NCBI RefSeq assembly: GCF_029101545.1
Contig: NZ_CP118866.1
Coordinates: forward strand, 1,426,001-1,490,000
Length of the DNA: 64,000 bases
From: Amygdalobacter indicium
GTDB taxonomy: Bacteria; Bacillota; Clostridia; Saccharofermentanales; Fastidiosipilaceae
Direction: 5' to 3'
The notes under the pieces are model-generated. The model did not search any database, was not told the origin of the DNA, and saw nothing but the letters and a program-made list of their open reading frames with translations. A program made the position numbers and the translations under genes. Positions 61,122-64,000 of this stretch are shown here, piece after piece; the stretch's first letter is position 1; the number at the start of each line of letters is the position of its first letter.

Positions 61122-62377
61122 CGAAGCAGATAATGCGTTTTTCGGCTGTCACCGCTGCGTTTAATTATCCCCTTATTTATAAGCGTATTCAAGACCCGCA
61201 AAGTTTTGGCGCGACTCAAAGCACAAGCGCTTTCTATTTCACTGCGATTGGCAGAAGTTTTTCTTTGAATAAATGCATAAACTTTCTCTTCCTCCGGGCT
61301 GAGATTGTCTACAGAGGCAGTAAAAAGCGGCAGAATTACCGTTATTGCTTCCGTTCCGACCGAATAATCGGGTTTAGTTATACTGTTTCGGTAACTCTGA
61401 TTAATCCGCCGGATACCGGTGCCGAATTGCTCAATATATCCCAAGCGAAAAAACACATTGGCTAAAATAGGATTAGATAACGCTGAAATCTGCCGATTCA
61501 AGTAATCATCCGCCGTTAAGCCTGCCGGCAATCCGCCCAGCGAGGTAATTTCAATTCTGTCCGCATACATAGCCACATTAATCGGCGCGTCTACATCCCA
61601 CGCTCTATGCACCAGAGCATTGGCTAAAGCCTCACGAAAGCTGAGCTCGGGCACTCTTTCCCGCCGTTCTCTTTTAATTCCGGCAATTTCTTCATAGCAA
61701 TAAAATTTACGGAAAAAAGCCGTTGCTTCCGCATAAGCTTCGAGAATAGACATATTTTCCAAACGCAACCTTGCTTGTATAACGTCAATGGAATCCCCGA
61801 ATTTTGCTAAATCAATTAAAACCAAACCGTTTTCATCAGCTAATAATCGGGCCGCTTTATTAAATTTAGTTTCAGCATTGTAAAGGTTAAGCGTGCGCAA
61901 TATATCGCCGTTCAATTCGCTGATACCCAATTCTCGCTTCAGCTCCTGCTCCAGATAATGGAAATGTAAATCCTGCCTACTTGACGCCAACTCTTCAAAG
62001 TTAATATTGGAACCGCGCAAAATCAAGCGATTCAGTTCCTGCCTGTCTACCGGCACACTTGCTGTTGCCGCACGTTTATAGGCCTGACCTTTGTAATAAT
62101 AAGGTGTTTCCGAACCGCTTAAAACAGTCAGGCGAATTGTACTGTCAGGCAAAATATTAAGGGAAAATTGGGGAACGGGACTTATTGTGTCATTTATCCT
62201 ATTCTCAATGGAAATTGCCTTTTTATCAATATTATTCAAGCCGATGATTTCACCATCATCACTTATACCGAAATAGATTGTTCCACCCCGATAATTGGCA
62301 AAAGCCGAAACTGTTTTAAGAAAGCTGTCAGTTATATCGGCCTTTAATTCCACGCTGCTTGTTTCTCTTAATTTCAT
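61118..62377 (-). CDS. Schlafen AlbA_2 domain protein with ATPase and HTH domains
   Basis: The 419-residue protein starts with the AlbA_2 domain (residues 1-120; FANYRGGTIYFGISDDGEIIGL is characteristic), followed by a divergent HATPase_c_4-type region (SFREALANALVHRAWD near 240; ADRIEITSLGGLPAGL; FGTGIRRI), and ends with a winged-helix segment (residues 360-419; NRSEIESACALSRAKTLRVL). This is the COG2865 architecture: putative transcriptional regulators often found with mobile DNA and defence genes. A weak GGCGG precedes the ATG. Identical direct repeats lie 36 nt upstream of the start and at the stop codon. The function is unknown; binding to the repeats is a reasonable guess. Confidence 0.88.
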   Translation of the reverse strand: MKLRETSSVELKADITDSFLKTVSAFANYRGGTIYFGISDDGEIIGLNNIDKKAISIENRINDTISPVPQFSLNILPDSTIRLTVLSGSETPYYYKGQAYKRAATASVPVDRQELNRLILRGSNINFEELASSRQDLHFHYLEQELKRELGISELNGDILRTLNLYNAETKFNKAARLLADENGLVLIDLAKFGDSIDVIQARLRLENMSILEAYAEATAFFRKFYCYEEIAGIKRERRERVPELSFREALANALVHRAWDVDAPINVAMYADRIEITSLGGLPAGLTADDYLNRQISALSNPILANVFFRLGYIEQFGTGIRRINQSYRNSITKPDYSVGTEAITVILPLFTASVDNLSPEEEKVYAFIQRKTSANRSEIESACALSRAKTLRVLNTLINKGIIKRSGDSRKTHYLLR

Positions 62378-62413
62378 ACAAATACCGCCAAATTAAATAT
62401 TACAATTACGGCA

Positions 62414-62519
62414 TCCGACCTATTGCCGTGCAACGCAAACGCTTGCGTTGCAATTTGCGTCTCATTTTGCAACGCAAATTAAAAGAGCGTTGCAAAGAAG
62501 CTTACAGGCAGCAGATTAT
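62414..62519. repeat. 106-bp direct repeat, copy upstream of the AlbA_2 gene
   Basis: Identical to 61016-61121, offset by exactly 1398 bp. Its palindromes lie at 62429-62452 and 62466-62496. It sits between the stop of the DUF1934-like gene (5 nt away) and the AlbA_2 start, so it must include or adjoin the promoter of the AlbA_2 gene. Confidence 0.97.
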
Positions 62520-62524
62520 AAGCG

Positions 62525-63439
62525 TCACTTTCTCTCGTCAATACAGTAATTAATATTAATTGTCACGTAATGACCGCTCATATTATCGTTGCTCAAGAAA
62601 TAGGCTAAATTTACATAGCCTTCCTGCGGCGAGCTTAAATCCGCCTCCATTTTATCGGTAGTGGTAATCATCGGCACATCTCCGTAAGGCGTATGATACT
62701 CGCTCTTGAAAGTTTTGCCGATGCGAAACTCCAAATTCATCCCGAAGTTCCCGCTACGATTAAGATTCAGAGATTTTTCGGACGCATTGTACACCAATTC
62801 GGTATAGGTGCTGTAAAGAGCCGGATCACTCAACTCTTTCCAACGTAATTTATAAATATTACCTCCGTCAAAAGACCAGACGCCCAGGCTGCACAAGCGA
62901 TCCTGCGCCACATCGTCCGCCGCCAAATCCGCCTTGTCCTGACTATGCCGTGAAAGCATGTAAACCTTGACCGAAAAACTCTGTTTACCGGGCTTAGCTG
63001 CCCAAGTCGCAGATTTAAGCGGTTTAGCTCGAAGCCAATCGGCAACCTCGGAACCGTCTGCCATTAAATCGGCATTTTCCATCGCCGTCCGATAAAGCAT
63101 CTCACTGCCGAGAGTTTGATTTTTTTCCGAACGATTATGCAAAAGTTCTCTTGTTCCCGGAGGATTCAAGTCAACCCGTTCCAATAAAGCGCACTCCAAG
63201 CGGCGACGTCCGGCATCCTGCTCTGAAGCTCGGTCTGCAGCTTGAGCTTGATTTGAAACTCGAGCCGACTGCTTAGAAAAATCGGCCGCATCTGCTGCAA
63301 GCTCGCCCGTCTCCTGCAACGCCTGCACTTCAGCCGGCGAAAGCAGCTGCAAGTACTCCGCCGCCCGCTGCTTGGCGGAAATATTACGTCGAACAATTTC
63401 TTTTGCCGCTTCTACGGCTGTCGAAGTTTTTTTCTTCAT
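62525..63439 (-). CDS. DUF1934-like protein with long N-terminal region
   Basis: The C-terminal 130 residues fit the DUF1934/YwiB calycin-like barrel, with GKTFKSEYHTPYGDVPM and a C-terminal alternating strand GHYVTININY. The first 170 residues are charged and low in complexity and have no recognised family. The ATG at 63439 lies 1 nt after the ddl stop and is preferred; an ATG at 63472 would overlap ddl by 32 nt. Translational coupling to ddl is likely. Function unknown. Confidence 0.75.
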   Translation of the reverse strand: MKKKTSTAVEAAKEIVRRNISAKQRAAEYLQLLSPAEVQALQETGELAADAADFSKQSARVSNQAQAADRASEQDAGRRRLECALLERVDLNPPGTRELLHNRSEKNQTLGSEMLYRTAMENADLMADGSEVADWLRAKPLKSATWAAKPGKQSFSVKVYMLSRHSQDKADLAADDVAQDRLCSLGVWSFDGGNIYKLRWKELSDPALYSTYTELVYNASEKSLNLNRSGNFGMNLEFRIGKTFKSEYHTPYGDVPMITTTDKMEADLSSPQEGYVNLAYFLSNDNMSGHYVTININYCIDERK

Positions 63440-63440
63440 A

Positions 63441-64000
63441 TCAAATCGTTTCCCGTCTGGACCTTTCTTCATGTTCAGCTAAAGCTAAATACAACAAGCG
63501 CCCGCACAACTCGGTCGCATCAAAGCCGCCGGCGGCAAAAACTTGAGGATAAAGACTGATTTCAGTAAAGCCGGGCATGGTATTGATTTCGTTAAAGTAA
63601 ATCTTGCGGGCATCACGGTCAAAGAAAAAGTCGACCCGAGCCAAGCCGCTGATTTGTAAAATATTACAGACTTCCAGGGCCAATTCGTGAATTTGGCGGG
63701 TCATAAGCGTCGTAATTGTCGCCGGAATACAAGTTTCCGTGCCCTGCTCCGAAAAATATTTGGTCTGATAGTCATAAAAAGAGTTGGGCTTTTTCACAAT
63801 AATTTCCCCGACCGGAGAGGCGAGATAATTCGGGAAATTACCCAAAACACCGCACTCCAATTCTCTAACTCTTAATTGCCGTTCAATCAGAATTTCACTA
63901 TCCAGTTCGGCTGCTGCGGCAATCGCCTGATTCAAGGATGAAAGATTGTTCGCTTTCCCGGCGCCGACGGAAGAGCCGCCGTTAGCCGGCTTGACAAAAA
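63441..64000 (-). CDS. ddl: D-alanine-D-alanine ligase (5' end off window)
   Basis: The reading frame is open to the right edge and the N-terminal domain is missing. Visible are the ATP-grasp segments VKPANGGSSVGAGKA (just inside the right edge), EILIERQLRVRELECGVLG, and the metal-binding FFFDRDARKIYFNEINTMPGFT with ARVDFF before it. Ddl joins two D-Ala for the peptidoglycan stem. Most relatives have NLGSSVG where this has NGGSSVG. With alr in the same window, the D-Ala branch is well represented. Confidence 0.95.
   Translation of the reverse strand, partial: FVKPANGGSSVGAGKANNLSSLNQAIAAAAELDSEILIERQLRVRELECGVLGNFPNYLASPVGEIIVKKPNSFYDYQTKYFSEQGTETCIPATITTLMTRQIHELALEVCNILQISGLARVDFFFDRDARKIYFNEINTMPGFTEISLYPQVFAAGGFDATELCGRLLYLALAEHEERSRRETI

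Larger units (their letters stand above)
61016..62519. mobile_element. Possible mobile unit: AlbA_2 gene between direct repeats
   Basis: One gene is bounded by two identical 106-bp direct repeats, with a repeat unit of 1398 bp. The flanking genes (DUF1934 and rpmF) are typical chromosomal neighbours, so the pattern looks like an inserted or duplicated cassette. No transposase or integrase is inside. It could also be a stable gene with duplicated regulatory DNA. Confidence 0.4.

Noticed and set aside
61016..62519. Repeats as a two-unit CRISPR-like array
   Set aside because: The repeat is 106 bp, the spacer is a 1.3-kb gene, and there are no cas genes.

Overview
The window is one contiguous stretch of chromosome from a Gram-positive, low-to-middle G+C member of the Bacillota, most likely Clostridia. 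The main support is a complete S10/spc ribosomal gene order with a zinc-binding S14, an hrcA-grpE-dnaK-dnaJ operon with a perfect CIRCE operator, strong AGGAGG-type ribosome binding sites, FtsEX with a PcsB/EnvC-like hydrolase, ECF transporters, SpaA/Cna_B surface protein domains and a SleB-type hydrolase. The species cannot be read from the sequence. No rRNA, tRNA, CRISPR array, intact phage or intact insertion sequence was seen.

Layout. 1-7554 (minus): ribosomal genes from rpsJ to rplF (rplF cut by the window edge), preceded by a structured leader. 7975-13019 (minus): ftsE-ftsX-LytM hydrolase-hslO. 13231-20410 (minus): a PucR-type regulator, a stand-alone sugar-type ABC ATPase, alr, a SleB-like cell-wall hydrolase and enolase. 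20546-26317: accessory genes, namely two small envelope proteins, a DinJ/YafQ toxin-antitoxin pair, a HAD phosphatase, a broken antitoxin-like ORF, thioredoxin, NnrD and a lipoprotein. 26557-31712 (minus): heat-shock operon. 31831-41737: two nearly duplicate solute-binding lipoproteins, one with its permease and ATPase, on either side of a plus-strand ECF transporter operon and a small AT-rich island. 41923-52209 (minus): a 3428-residue surface protein of leucine-rich repeats, SpaA and Cna_B domains. 52387-54249 (plus): a divergent membrane protein. 54342-60855 (minus): U32 hydroxylase-like protein, mltG, typA, der, rpmF. 61016-62519: a Schlafen AlbA_2-type gene between identical 106-bp direct repeats. 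62525-64000 (minus): a DUF1934-like protein and ddl (5' end off the window).

How the genes fit together. The cell-envelope theme is strong: FtsEX drives a periplasmic-side LytM hydrolase, Alr and Ddl make the D-Ala-D-Ala building block, MltG and the SleB-like protein cut glycan strands, and the giant protein decorates the surface. The solute-binding proteins probably share one permease/ATPase pair and appear to be controlled by different operators. The most unusual items are the direct-repeat-bounded AlbA_2 gene with its array of alternating GCAACGC motifs, the long disordered tail on FtsE, the roughly 120-residue insertion in the ABC ATPase at 31831-33492, and a tiny frameshifted peptide gene beside a small membrane protein.
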